Assembly: GCA_030614245.1 (NCBI GenBank)
Contig: JAUWKK010000002.1
Location: 1 to 32,597, forward strand
Reading direction: 5' to 3'
From: Planctomycetota bacterium
GTDB lineage: Bacteria; Planctomycetota; PUPC01; JABMSA01; JAUWKK01
Length of the DNA: 32,597 bases
Shown here: positions 8,455-17,463 of the stretch, in pieces
Position numbering within the stretch: the stretch's first letter is position 1
Layout of the letters: the number at the start of each line of letters is the position of its first letter
The notes under the pieces: model-generated
What the model was told of the DNA's origin: nothing
Database searches by the model: none
Seen by the model: the letters and a program-made list of their open reading frames with translations, nothing else
Translations under genes and position numbers: made by a program

Positions 8455-8557
8455 AGGAAAAATAAAAAACTTTCGCCCTTTTTTCGAAGTTTTTTTCGGC
8501 CCGGGATGCCCTGGATACCATATGTTGTATTCCAATTCCGCATGGCTACAAGAGCAG

Positions 8558-8593
8558 AAAAAAAGCCCGGGGCCGCTGGTGCAACCTCGGGCT
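8558..8593 (-). terminator. Intrinsic terminator
   Basis: Minus strand AGCCCGAGG-loop-CCCCGGGCT followed by TTTTTTT, between the 8669 stop and the 8426-8454 promoter. Confidence 0.8.
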
Positions 8594-8668
8594 GGGTGCG
8601 GGGATATAGGACCCGGCCATTGGGCCGGCCCTCACGGCATGGAGCCGAATTTAATCCCCATCAAATGC

Positions 8669-9163
8669 TCATGCTGTGCCGTTGCCGGCTTTGAGCTCCT
8701 TGATTTTGCCGTTCTTGCGGATATTGTCGGTGAACGTGCCCAGGCCGGCTCCGGCGCTCAATAACAGGAGCGCGGAGGTGACGAGGCCGCCGGGGTCGAT
8801 AGTGCCGGCCGCTGCGTCGGCGAGGGCGCCGCCGACGAACTTGACTATCGAGCCGCGAAACTCGTCCTGCCTGTCGAGGTGCGATCTGCCGGCCTCGATA
8901 TCCGCGTTCGCTGCTGCGATCTCGGTATTGAGCGTATCAATCTGGGCCTGCAACGCCACATTGCGGGCCGCGAAGCTCTGCTCGACGGATATGACCTGCC
9001 GCTCGAAGGCGGGCCGCGTGACGGCTTCCTGGGCGATGAGTCCCGTCGTCCTGGCCTGGCAGCCGACGAGCCAGGCGGTGGCGGCCAGGGCTAGCACCAG
9101 GCCGATCGCTAGATATCGGTTATAATCGATCCATTTCAATGCTCCGTGCAACACATCATTCAT
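8669..9163 (-). CDS. Two-TM/coiled-coil membrane protein, possible lysis-associated protein
   Basis: YLAIGLVLALAATAWLVGC, coiled-coil-like middle, GGLVTSALLLLSAGAGLGTF; last gene before the terminator. Confidence 0.5.
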   Translation of the reverse strand: MNDVLHGALKWIDYNRYLAIGLVLALAATAWLVGCQARTTGLIAQEAVTRPAFERQVISVEQSFAARNVALQAQIDTLNTEIAAANADIEAGRSHLDRQDEFRGSIVKFVGGALADAAAGTIDPGGLVTSALLLLSAGAGLGTFTDNIRKNGKIKELKAGNGTA

Positions 9164-9356
9164 CAGCGTCTCCTCCTATTGGCCCCGGTGATTCTCGTAT
9201 TCGGCGGAGCGCTTCGGCGGGACCTATTCCGAGCACTCTGCATAACTCGACGAAACGCGGAGAATCTGCCAGCCGCCGAGCCTCGACTATGTCGCCGGCA
9301 GCGAGCGCCCTCTGGATTCTCCGCGTAATCTCTTCGGCTGCCTCTTGGTCGAACAT
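9156..9356 (-). CDS. Small hypothetical protein
   Basis: MFDQEAAEEITRRIQRALAAGDIVEARRLADSPRFVELCRVLG...; overlaps the end of the glycosyltransferase gene. Confidence 0.4.
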   Translation of the reverse strand: MFDQEAAEEITRRIQRALAAGDIVEARRLADSPRFVELCRVLGIGPAEALRRIRESPGPIGGDADE

Positions 9357-9919
9357 TTTATCGGCGGCCCCCGCCAGCCGTCCCGGAATTCGTGGATTAT
9401 GTGTCCCCCGGCGGGCGCGAGATGCAGCGTCTCCGGGATGTTATGTTGGATAGCCCGCAACATCTTGGCTCCGTATCTCGCTATCCGGTGGTCGCCCGTC
9501 ATCTGTCCCGGCAATATGGCGTTGATCGTTTTCCAGGCCCCGCACTCGGGCGTCGCCGCCATGCACCACACGTCGGGATATTTCGTTCTGCCCCCCTGGA
9601 CGAGTAGCTCGGTGGTAATCGGATGCAACTCAGCCAACTTTGTGAGACAGAAAGGAAATTTCGGCCGCGTATCGCAGTGAAGCATCCAGCCTGCTGGAGC
9701 CTGCCGGAGGATGCTGTATTGGAGGAGTTCCGCCTGGTCCCCGATGCAGCCGGCGGCGTCGAACATCTCAAAGTATTCGGGCAGCAGCATAGACGCATCC
9801 CGGTGCAGGGAGATATCCCAGCCGAGGTGCGCCAGACGCCACCGTGCGATGTTGTCAGCGGCCCAGATCGGTATCTTCTCGCCGAGCCAGACGAAGTGGA
9901 TGTGTTTGGGGATTCCCAT
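9287..9919 (-). CDS. Glycosyltransferase-like protein (DXD sugar-binding family)
   Basis: IPKHIHFVWLGEKIPIWAADNIARWRLAHLGWDISLHRD...GDQAELLQYSILRQAPAGWMLHCDTRPKFPF resembles IPKxIHxxWxG ... sDxxRyxiLyxxGGxYxDxD. Confidence 0.7.
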   Translation of the reverse strand: MGIPKHIHFVWLGEKIPIWAADNIARWRLAHLGWDISLHRDASMLLPEYFEMFDAAGCIGDQAELLQYSILRQAPAGWMLHCDTRPKFPFCLTKLAELHPITTELLVQGGRTKYPDVWCMAATPECGAWKTINAILPGQMTGDHRIARYGAKMLRAIQHNIPETLHLAPAGGHIIHEFRDGWRGPPIKCSTKRQPKRLRGESRGRSLPAT

Positions 9920-12636
9920 CAGTTGACCCTCTGGATGAAGCCGAGCACCATGAACGGCATAGGATCGTCATAACCGGCACTGATAATATCGAGGTCGCCG
10001 CCGCTGCCGACGTCGTTATCATAATCAGGAAGGGTTTCGGTCGTGTCGTGTGCGACGACGAGTTTGCCATCCATGTTGATCGTACCCGTGCCGTCGCAGA
10101 CGTGCCAGCCGTCGGGTACTTCGTCGGGCGTGCCGTAAGTGTGGATAGCCCACATCTTGATCGTGCCGATCTTATCGTCGCCGAAATCATCGAGCGTCAC
10201 CAAGCGTCCGGTCTTGGATACGGTATATGGGACAACCATGCCGACGCGGATGTTCGGATCCTCGCTCGTGGGATGGTAGCAATAGACGGAGAATGCGTCA
10301 CCCGTTACGTCGCCGCCGTCCTCGCCGCAGAACTTGATCTTGACCTCGGCGATGCCGGCGACTTCGGTCTCCTTCCAGGCGACTTCCGCGTGCTCGTCGG
10401 CATAATGCTGACCCTTGCCGAATTGGATGCTCGATGCCGTAACCCCCGGCCACCGCACCGGCAGCATGCCGACGTGGCGGCGGAGTTCGACGAGATCGTT
10501 CTGCATCCCATGGACGGTGCGCGCGACTGCCCGCAGGTTGCTCATCCCGGGCACATCGGCCATCCGCACGGCATCGAGCTCCCAAAAGCTTGTCTGGTAA
10601 CTGCTCCGGCCATGCACGAAATCCCAGCTGATCGCGCTGATGGGCGTGCCGACGGTGGTGTGATTGGTTTCGTCGCCGATGGCCGTAACGATGGTGCCGA
10701 GGCGGAATCCGGGGCGCAGGTTGTTCAGTTGTATCTCGATGGCCGTGCGCTCCTGGCGATACCATTCCATTGCGAGCGCGGCGATCAACCGCAGCCGCGG
10801 GCCGTCGTCGCGGAGCGTGTTGTAGCCGCCGGCCCAGAACTCGCGGGCGCCCTCGGAGATACTGATGGTTGTCATTAGCGGGATATACCAGAGCTCGGCA
10901 TCGGGCACGTTCAATGTCAGGGTCCGGGGCCGCGCCAGTTCAGCAAAGTTCGGCACGCTCCGGATCACCTTCAGCCGCTCGTCGGTCTCGGCGAATACTG
11001 TTGCAATCATCTCCTTCCAGTCGAACGCCGGCTGAACTTTCGACGGCCCATCCACGGTGGGATCGAAGCTGTTGAGGCCCAGTACATGGCCGATGGCGGA
11101 CACGACCGAGAACGCCATCTCGCCATCGAGCATGCGCACGCGGGCCGGCGGCTTCTCGATGGCCTTGAGGCCCTCGACCTGATAATACTTGCCATCATCG
11201 GGGTTCACGACGATCACCAGGGGCATGAGAGCTTCCGGCTCCGTGTCGGCAGCACCCGGCCTCATCATAATGGGCAATGCGCGCAGCAGCGCCCTGTTTG
11301 CGTTCCAGTACTTGGCCGTGGTCTGGGAATCGACCCTGCCATCGTCTTTGACAGCCGGATGTGCTATGTAATAGTTGCTTTTGCCGCGACCGTTCCGCAC
11401 CATCCACCCAAAATCGCGGGGGATGCGGTAGACTTGATACACTCGAGACCTGGCATCCTCCTGGCGGAAGGCGTCATTCAGATCGGGATCGGTCCCCAGG
11501 GCGGCATTGTAATCGTTCTCCTCGGTGGCCGTCCAGCCGGCCTCGAGCGTCCCATCCGCGAATGAAACACTAAAACACGACTTGACCCTGGCCCCCTGAA
11601 CGACGATGCGGTCATACCGCGCGGAAGTGCTGTGCTTGATCAGAGCACGTTTCGTGTCCAGATGGTCGAACGATGGCGCCGCGTTTTGCCTGTTGCCCCG
11701 CATCGTCGTGCCGTCTACTGTGATGTCCTTCTCGAAGATGCCGAAAATGTGCAGCGTCACCTTGCCGGGTGTCGCCAATAGCGTGTCACCGTTCATGTCG
11801 CCGGGGGCATCGACGTACCAGCCGATGCCGCGATGCCGGGCGATCAGATGGTTGACGGCCTGCAAGACCGTAAAGCCCTCGAGCTTATGCAAGGTCACAA
11901 TATTATGGAGTAGCGCCGGCTGGCCGGCAATCTCGAATTTCAGGTCGTCCTCCGCCTCGCCCCATTGCTCCATGTGATAGTGCAGGAGGTACTCGAGGAT
12001 GTCCTCGTTGGTCCAGACGGCACCGCCCTCGGAGAACACGTGTGTACCGGCTTCCGTCGGGCTGGTCGATCGATTGCCGGATAAGCCCATGCCGTAACGC
12101 CGGCGCTCGTTGAAGATCGGCAGGTGCGCGATCTTATCCACCTCACTCGTTTTTGCGTTCCAAATGTGCCCGCCGCGTATGGTCACCAGGTCCAGCAGAT
12201 GCTCGAGGCCGTAGGCTATTATCGTCTGCCTGCCGGAGCGCACGGGCTCCTCGTCCAATGCCTCCGGATCATCGAAACTGCTATCGACGTCATACACGCG
12301 GTCCGTGATCACCCCCGTCCAGACCACGCTCGTACCGCGATCGTTCACGAGCACGATCTGAATGAACTGATCTTTGAGGTCGAGCGGCGGTTGGACTTTG
12401 AATGCAGGCGCGTCCTCACGGGTGTTCTCCCCGTACTCATACTGGAAGGCCGCCCGCGATACGCTTGGCCCGACGGATGATCGCGCCGATAAGGGCGTGA
12501 GATACGGCACAGCCTTCCACTTCGCATCCTTGTCGCTCCCGCCCCACAGCTTCTTGGTGCGGACGATGAATGAGTCGGTACCGTGTATTTCCGGCGCTGC
12601 CCCGTCCGGGATGATGTTGGGTTGCACTCTGGCCAT
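9919..12636 (-). CDS. Large tail hub/tip protein with C-terminal tail-collar-like domain
   Basis: 905 aa; C-terminus IGTIKMWAIHTYGTPDEVPDGWHVCDGTGTINMDGKLVVAHDT...MPFMVLGFIQRVN matches collar-domain layout. Confidence 0.65.
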   Translation of the reverse strand: MARVQPNIIPDGAAPEIHGTDSFIVRTKKLWGGSDKDAKWKAVPYLTPLSARSSVGPSVSRAAFQYEYGENTREDAPAFKVQPPLDLKDQFIQIVLVNDRGTSVVWTGVITDRVYDVDSSFDDPEALDEEPVRSGRQTIIAYGLEHLLDLVTIRGGHIWNAKTSEVDKIAHLPIFNERRRYGMGLSGNRSTSPTEAGTHVFSEGGAVWTNEDILEYLLHYHMEQWGEAEDDLKFEIAGQPALLHNIVTLHKLEGFTVLQAVNHLIARHRGIGWYVDAPGDMNGDTLLATPGKVTLHIFGIFEKDITVDGTTMRGNRQNAAPSFDHLDTKRALIKHSTSARYDRIVVQGARVKSCFSVSFADGTLEAGWTATEENDYNAALGTDPDLNDAFRQEDARSRVYQVYRIPRDFGWMVRNGRGKSNYYIAHPAVKDDGRVDSQTTAKYWNANRALLRALPIMMRPGAADTEPEALMPLVIVVNPDDGKYYQVEGLKAIEKPPARVRMLDGEMAFSVVSAIGHVLGLNSFDPTVDGPSKVQPAFDWKEMIATVFAETDERLKVIRSVPNFAELARPRTLTLNVPDAELWYIPLMTTISISEGAREFWAGGYNTLRDDGPRLRLIAALAMEWYRQERTAIEIQLNNLRPGFRLGTIVTAIGDETNHTTVGTPISAISWDFVHGRSSYQTSFWELDAVRMADVPGMSNLRAVARTVHGMQNDLVELRRHVGMLPVRWPGVTASSIQFGKGQHYADEHAEVAWKETEVAGIAEVKIKFCGEDGGDVTGDAFSVYCYHPTSEDPNIRVGMVVPYTVSKTGRLVTLDDFGDDKIGTIKMWAIHTYGTPDEVPDGWHVCDGTGTINMDGKLVVAHDTTETLPDYDNDVGSGGDLDIISAGYDDPMPFMVLGFIQRVN

Positions 12637-12676
12637 CTTTTGAGTCCTCAGACTTCAGACTTCAGGCTTCAGGTAC

Positions 12677-12802
12677 GGATTTCGGTCGGTCTTTCTTACC
12701 CTGCAGCCTGTAGCCTGCAGCCTGTAGCCTTCTTCTCATGGATTTCGGTCGGTCTTTCTTACCCTGCAGCCTGTAGCCTGCAGCCTGTAGCCTTCTTCTC
12801 AT
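12677..12802. repeat. Two tandem 63-bp units containing 7-bp subrepeats
   Basis: GGATTTCGGTCGGTCTTTCTTACCCTGCAGCCTGTAGCCTGCAGCCTGTAGCCTTCTTCTCAT at 12677-12739 and 12740-12802. Confidence 0.95.
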
Positions 12803-13515
12803 TGGGCCTGCTCCATATCGATGCGGATGAAGATGCCGCCGTTAATCAGGTCGGGGCCATCGGTGTTGGCCGTAATTGTGTGGATGGTCGTGCCAATGCT
12901 GTCGATGTTCACCGGGCCGGCATCGACGCGCCGGGTTCGGACGAGTATTTTAATGACGGTCTCGTCATCTTCGGCGCCGGACAGCCAGTCGAGAATGGCG
13001 ATCCCGCCCCGGAATATCATCGCTTCCGTTTCCGGCTCGTCAACGCCGGGTTCCGGATCACCGCCGTCGTTGGTCAGATAGATCAACCAGGTATCGGCCG
13101 CGTTATCGCCGTCAGCCACGTTGGAGTACATGGCCTCGACGGCGGCCTTGCCGCCGGCCGCGGGCGCCACGGTAACAGCCTGCGGGTCCGAGGGCCTGAC
13201 GGCCACCTGGTCGCCGCCGGCGTCGATCTCGATAAGCGTTTCAGCGATGTTCTGGCTGAGCAAGTTATAGGCATGGCGTTTGCGGAGCACGAGGTGATAT
13301 GCGTGGTCTGCGGCCAAAGTCGCCGCGGTTTCGTGCGGCAGACCCGCGAAGGTCTCCAATGGTGCCCCGCTGAAATCCGGGCTCGCATCCGTGCCCTTGT
13401 ACAACTCATAGCGAGCCAGGGCATCGTTGGCGGCCCGGTAAAATCCGCCCACCGCACCCGATATGCTGCGAAGTGCCCCATATAATCCAGCCGATGTCCC
13501 GATGTAACTCGCCAT
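12799..13515 (-). CDS. Phage structural (tail-associated) protein
   Basis: 238-aa ORF in the tail cluster, MASYIGTSAGLYGALRSISGAVGGFYRAANDALARYELYKG... Confidence 0.6.
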   Translation of the reverse strand: MASYIGTSAGLYGALRSISGAVGGFYRAANDALARYELYKGTDASPDFSGAPLETFAGLPHETAATLAADHAYHLVLRKRHAYNLLSQNIAETLIEIDAGGDQVAVRPSDPQAVTVAPAAGGKAAVEAMYSNVADGDNAADTWLIYLTNDGGDPEPGVDEPETEAMIFRGGIAILDWLSGAEDDETVIKILVRTRRVDAGPVNIDSIGTTIHTITANTDGPDLINGGIFIRIDMEQAQ

Positions 13516-13585
13516 TTCAGCAACCAGTTCTTATTGCAGAATGCCTGACATGATCCCTGTCGACGCCCCGGTGCAGTTCGCCATT

Positions 13586-14620
13586 TCAAACATCAAACGA
13601 GAAGTTGATGGCGTTCTCGATAGCTGCCGATGCCACATAATCCGCCGGCGTCTCCCGCTCTATCCACAGGCCGTATATCTCGCCGGCCGCCAGCGTGCCG
13701 ATGCTGATGCCGTCGGCGGCGATGATGCCGGATGCCCAGTTTCCGACGCCTGGATCGACCTCGTCGGACGCGGTTTCATCCTCGAATACTCCGTCGGGCT
13801 GTGCGTCGGGCGCGTCCTTCGCGATTCGGATGCCGGGCACTGCATCGACGGTATCGTCGGCCTCGCCGGCTGCGGCTGTCGTGCCGAGCAGTTCGCGGCC
13901 CGTAGCCGCCACGGTGAGTACGATAGATGAGCGCGACGCATAATAGACGATTTCCCGTTCGGTGCCATCGGCCTCCTGGATGCGGCAATAGCCCGTCGTC
14001 GGCCAGTCGTCGAACGAGCCGGCCGCGATAGCTATCGTACCCGCGCCCGAGGCCTCAAGCTGCGCGGAGGCTGATACGCGCTGCGTGCCGAGCGTGTTGA
14101 GCCAGACCTTGAGCAGCGTAACATCGTTGGCCGCGTGGTCGTTTTTGAATGCAATGCACCGATATTTGGTGACGCCCGCGGAGGCCTCGGCGCTGCTGAT
14201 GTCGCCGGAACCGGGGACATTGTTCATCACATTCGCGAGCGCGACGGTCGCCGTACCCAACATAGGATCGGCGGACGTACGCTTCAGGCGCACATATTTG
14301 CCCGGCGTCTCGCTTTCGGCGATCTTGGTCTCTCCGTTGGCGATGGTTGCATATTGGCCGTTCGACTCATCGGGCGCGTACCAGAATACGGTATCGCCTC
14401 CCCCCTGAAGCGTGCCCGAGCCAACGCCGTTGGCGCCGCTGATGTAATCGATGGTCACGTTATCGATGGGATTCGTTACCGTCGCCCCGAGTTGCTCGAC
14501 CTCCGTGGATGACCGATATTTGCCGAGCGATTGGTCGGGATCGGTCTGCGCCCCACCATCAGAGTCGGCACCGGTCAAATACAGCCGCAATGCATCGCCA
14601 CGCGTTTTCTCGTCAGGCAT
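13586..14620 (-). CDS. Phage tail/structural protein
   Basis: Good SD (GGAG-7-ATG); YRCIAFKNDHAANDVTLLKVWLN...GEIYGLWIERETPADYVASAAIENA, resembling phage tail/structural proteins. Confidence 0.6.
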   Translation of the reverse strand: MPDEKTRGDALRLYLTGADSDGGAQTDPDQSLGKYRSSTEVEQLGATVTNPIDNVTIDYISGANGVGSGTLQGGGDTVFWYAPDESNGQYATIANGETKIAESETPGKYVRLKRTSADPMLGTATVALANVMNNVPGSGDISSAEASAGVTKYRCIAFKNDHAANDVTLLKVWLNTLGTQRVSASAQLEASGAGTIAIAAGSFDDWPTTGYCRIQEADGTEREIVYYASRSSIVLTVAATGRELLGTTAAAGEADDTVDAVPGIRIAKDAPDAQPDGVFEDETASDEVDPGVGNWASGIIAADGISIGTLAAGEIYGLWIERETPADYVASAAIENAINFSFDV

Positions 14621-14621
14621 A

Positions 14622-15146
14622 TCAAGTCTCCGATATCGTAACCTTTGTCGTGCCGCTGTCGTAGGCGTAGGCCACATCCGGCGGATCGGGATGGCGAACC
14701 ATCAAGCTCGTCAGATTGATAGCGCCGCCCTCGTTGCCATCGATGCCCACAGGAACGATGCGGAACTGGTGCGAGGTCACGTCCGCCAGGAAACGCGTGC
14801 GCCAGGTAAAGAACCCCTCGCCGTGGTCTTGCACGCGCACGCGCTCTAGCCAGGCGGAGTTGTAATACTCATCGATGCGGTAGTAGTCGACGTCGGGACT
14901 GGGCCACCAGCCGAGAAGCAGCCGGCCGGGATAGGCCGCTGCTGGTTCGGCGGCGGCGGCGTCGAACACGTCGATAATCACCGCCGCGCCGGCCGCCATT
15001 GTGAATACGCCTTGTGTCAGTGCAGTCTTGTATGCGTAGACGCCGTCGATCCACACATAGAACGTGGGGTCGCCCAGGCCTGACGACCAGAGCACACGGA
15101 CGCTCCTCGCATCAATCTGCTGCACGGTTTCGATAGTCACGGTCAT
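14622..15146 (-). CDS. Fibronectin-III-like minor tail protein
   Basis: PGRLLLGWWPSPDVDYYRIDEYYNSAWLERVRVQDHGEGFFTWRTRFLADVTSHQFRIVPVGIDGNEG. Confidence 0.55.
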   Translation of the reverse strand: MTVTIETVQQIDARSVRVLWSSGLGDPTFYVWIDGVYAYKTALTQGVFTMAAGAAVIIDVFDAAAAEPAAAYPGRLLLGWWPSPDVDYYRIDEYYNSAWLERVRVQDHGEGFFTWRTRFLADVTSHQFRIVPVGIDGNEGGAINLTSLMVRHPDPPDVAYAYDSGTTKVTISET

Positions 15147-15511
15147 GTGTAGGTCTGGTCCTGCTGAATCGTTAGCGGGCCGGAAACGGGTGTAATGACA
15201 TGGCCCGAGGCCAGCGTGACCTCCAAATCCCAGTTGTAGTTTTTGCGGCCGACCGTCATCGCAGCCGTATCGGCCGCGGTTATCGTTACCGTTGCGATGT
15301 TGTCGGATGCGCCGCTGACGACAATCTCGCCGGCTGTCGACGTCTTCTGGAACGCGAGCGTATCGTCGGCCGCGAGGCGGACTGTGAACTTGATCGTCGC
15401 CGCCGATACATCGATGGCCGCACCATCACCATCGAGGATGGTAATCTTGGGGTTGCGGGAATCACCCCGCGGCCATTTCAGATGAATGAATTTCACGAAA
15501 TTAACCCCCAA
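15143..15511 (-). CDS. Small beta-rich tail/baseplate protein
   Basis: DSRNPKITILDGDGAAIDVSAATIKFTVRLAADDTLAFQKTSTAGEIVVSGASDNIATVTITAADTAAM... Confidence 0.5.
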   Translation of the reverse strand: MGVNFVKFIHLKWPRGDSRNPKITILDGDGAAIDVSAATIKFTVRLAADDTLAFQKTSTAGEIVVSGASDNIATVTITAADTAAMTVGRKNYNWDLEVTLASGHVITPVSGPLTIQQDQTYT

Positions 15512-15708
15512 AAGAAGGAAGCAATGGATTTCAGCAGCCGCCTTCTGGCCTTGAGCTCCGCGACGTCGATCCGGATCAGCGTGATTTCTTTACCTTGCTC
15601 GACGAGTACCACATCGTGCTTTTCCTGACCTCTTTCGAGGCGCTCGAGCGATTTCTCCACATGAAGGCGATGCTCGGACCAGCCGTCGCCATCGTCGTGT
15701 TGTTCCAT
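15493..15708 (-). CDS. Small coiled-coil protein with hydrophobic C-terminus (XhlA-like?)
   Basis: MEQHDDGDGWSEHRLHVEKSLERLERGQEKHDVVLVEQGKEITLIRIDVAELKARRRLLKSIASFFWGLIS; TAATG coupling. Confidence 0.45.
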   Translation of the reverse strand: MEQHDDGDGWSEHRLHVEKSLERLERGQEKHDVVLVEQGKEITLIRIDVAELKARRRLLKSIASFFWGLIS

Positions 15709-16097
15709 TACTGCGCGTCCTCGGATAGCTGCAGCTGCCACGTCACGAATACGGCGTGCGTCATGTCGGCAGTGCCGCCCGCGGGCGTTGAAATCTTCCG
15801 GATCGCCGCCTGGGTGATCCTCAGGACGACAACGTTGTTCCAGGTGATATTGTGATCGTCGACGAGGACGACGAGTGTCCCTACCAAGTCGCGATAGCCC
15901 TCGATCAGCGTGTTAGCCGCGGCCGCCGAGGCCGCGCCCGACATCGTCCTGATCTCGAACCACTCGGCGCGCTTGCCGAGTTTCTTGAACGCACTGCCAT
16001 CCACGCCCGGGCGCGTGATATCCCGCAGCCGCTCCTCGAGCAGTCGGGGCGTGCCCGTCATTGTAATCATCGGGTTTCCGCCGACGGTTCTGGCCAT
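15708..16097 (-). CDS. Tail protein between tape measure and tip genes
   Basis: 129 aa, position directly downstream of the tape measure. Confidence 0.5.
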   Translation of the reverse strand: MARTVGGNPMITMTGTPRLLEERLRDITRPGVDGSAFKKLGKRAEWFEIRTMSGAASAAAANTLIEGYRDLVGTLVVLVDDHNITWNNVVVLRITQAAIRKISTPAGGTADMTHAVFVTWQLQLSEDAQ

Positions 16098-16098
16098 G

Positions 16099-17463
16099 TC
16101 ACTCGCTCTGGTTCCCTATTTTTGACGTGTGGACGTCGCCGCGGAGTGCCTTCGTATTGTCTTTGAGTGCCTCGATGTATTCAGGGGCTACGTCTATCGG
16201 TTTCTCCCTTGCACGCGGCCACGTTCGCGACTCTAATATTGGCCGCCCCCACTCGGGCCCCGCCCCGGCCCACTCTGCCGCCCCTAATAGCTGCTGCTCC
16301 ATCCATCTATCCCAAGGTGAGTGACCAAGGTCGCGGCCGCGCGTCGTAGCCCTGATACGAAATGTCTCCCATTCCATAGCACGTAAGGCCTCGCCGCTGG
16401 TCATCGCGGATACAGCCTCGCTGCCTCTCGCCCTCAGCAATCTCCGCATAGCCCCCACTCTCGGATGTGCCTCGGCCATCGCCTCCATTCTTGCAGCTTC
16501 CCCCGTGCCGGGCGTGGCCATGCCCCCCGCTATTACCCGCGCCACCCCCCCGCTGACATGTGCGATATTGACGGCGTACATGCCGAAGGCCCGGGCGGCT
16601 CTTTTCTCCCCTATATAGGTTTGCAACTCCTGCGCCGAAAGCCCCCGACCAAGGGTCTCCGTCAGGAATTCCATACCACGCCCCTCAAAACCCTTCGCGC
16701 TCCCGACGGTGAAAAGGGTGTTAAGGGCCGTGCCGGCTCGCTCCGGGCCCATCGAGCGCGATACTATCGCCACAAGTGTCTGCAATTGCGCGGGCGAAAT
16801 GCCGAGTTGGCTGGCCGTGGCAGCGGCTCGTGATGCGCCCATCAGCACCTCGGGGGCGCCCGCCTTTGTCGATAATTGCTGGGCGATCGCAGCCTGGTTG
16901 TATACTTGACGCGCTGTACCCGCCGCGGGCATGCTTGCCTGCAGCCCAGCGATAGACCGTGCTAGCTCGGGGATATCATCGACGATCCCCGCCATGCCCG
17001 CAAACATGCCTCGCGAGCGCTCCATGCCGCCACTGCGCAGCACATATTGGAGATTGGCCGCCTGCTCCGCGACCATCCCCTGCCGCATACTCTTGAACGC
17101 CTCGCTCTCCAACTTGCTGTATACCCTGGGATCGCCGCCGGCCATTTCCGCCATGCGGGCAAATGGGCGAAAGGCTTCCTTGACTAATTCCGCGCCCTTC
17201 TTGCGCTCCTCGTTCGCGCCGGCCATCGCCCTGGTCATTATGCCGATGGCTGCGGCTACGGACAGATACTGCAGCGCCATGCTTCCGAGCGCCTTGACCG
17301 CCTTGTCCGAAGAGCTCTCTACCTGCCGGATGTTCCTAGAGCCGCTGCGGACGCCTTTGGCAAACCCCTTGTCCATCCTCGCCGACGCCGCCGTCACATT
17401 CATGATTTTCATCACCGCCTTCGCGGTGTCGGCGTCCATGTGGAATACCACGTCCTTGGCCAT
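16099..17463 (-). CDS. Tape measure protein (short)
   Basis: 454 aa, helical, Gly/Ala/Met rich; follows the frameshifted chaperone; start overlaps its stop (TAATG). Confidence 0.7.
   Translation of the reverse strand: MAKDVVFHMDADTAKAVMKIMNVTAASARMDKGFAKGVRSGSRNIRQVESSSDKAVKALGSMALQYLSVAAAIGIMTRAMAGANEERKKGAELVKEAFRPFARMAEMAGGDPRVYSKLESEAFKSMRQGMVAEQAANLQYVLRSGGMERSRGMFAGMAGIVDDIPELARSIAGLQASMPAAGTARQVYNQAAIAQQLSTKAGAPEVLMGASRAAATASQLGISPAQLQTLVAIVSRSMGPERAGTALNTLFTVGSAKGFEGRGMEFLTETLGRGLSAQELQTYIGEKRAARAFGMYAVNIAHVSGGVARVIAGGMATPGTGEAARMEAMAEAHPRVGAMRRLLRARGSEAVSAMTSGEALRAMEWETFRIRATTRGRDLGHSPWDRWMEQQLLGAAEWAGAGPEWGRPILESRTWPRAREKPIDVAPEYIEALKDNTKALRGDVHTSKIGNQSE

Noticed and set aside
8457-8508. 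A/T-rich inverted repeat (AAAAAACTTtCG...CGAAGTTTTTTT) as a bidirectional terminator
   Set aside because: Imperfect with little GC in the stem; a clear terminator lies at 8558-8593 and part of this tract is better read as the promoter A/T element.
12677-12802. CRISPR array
   Set aside because: Only two contiguous 63-bp units with 7-bp subrepeats; no unique spacers and no cas genes.
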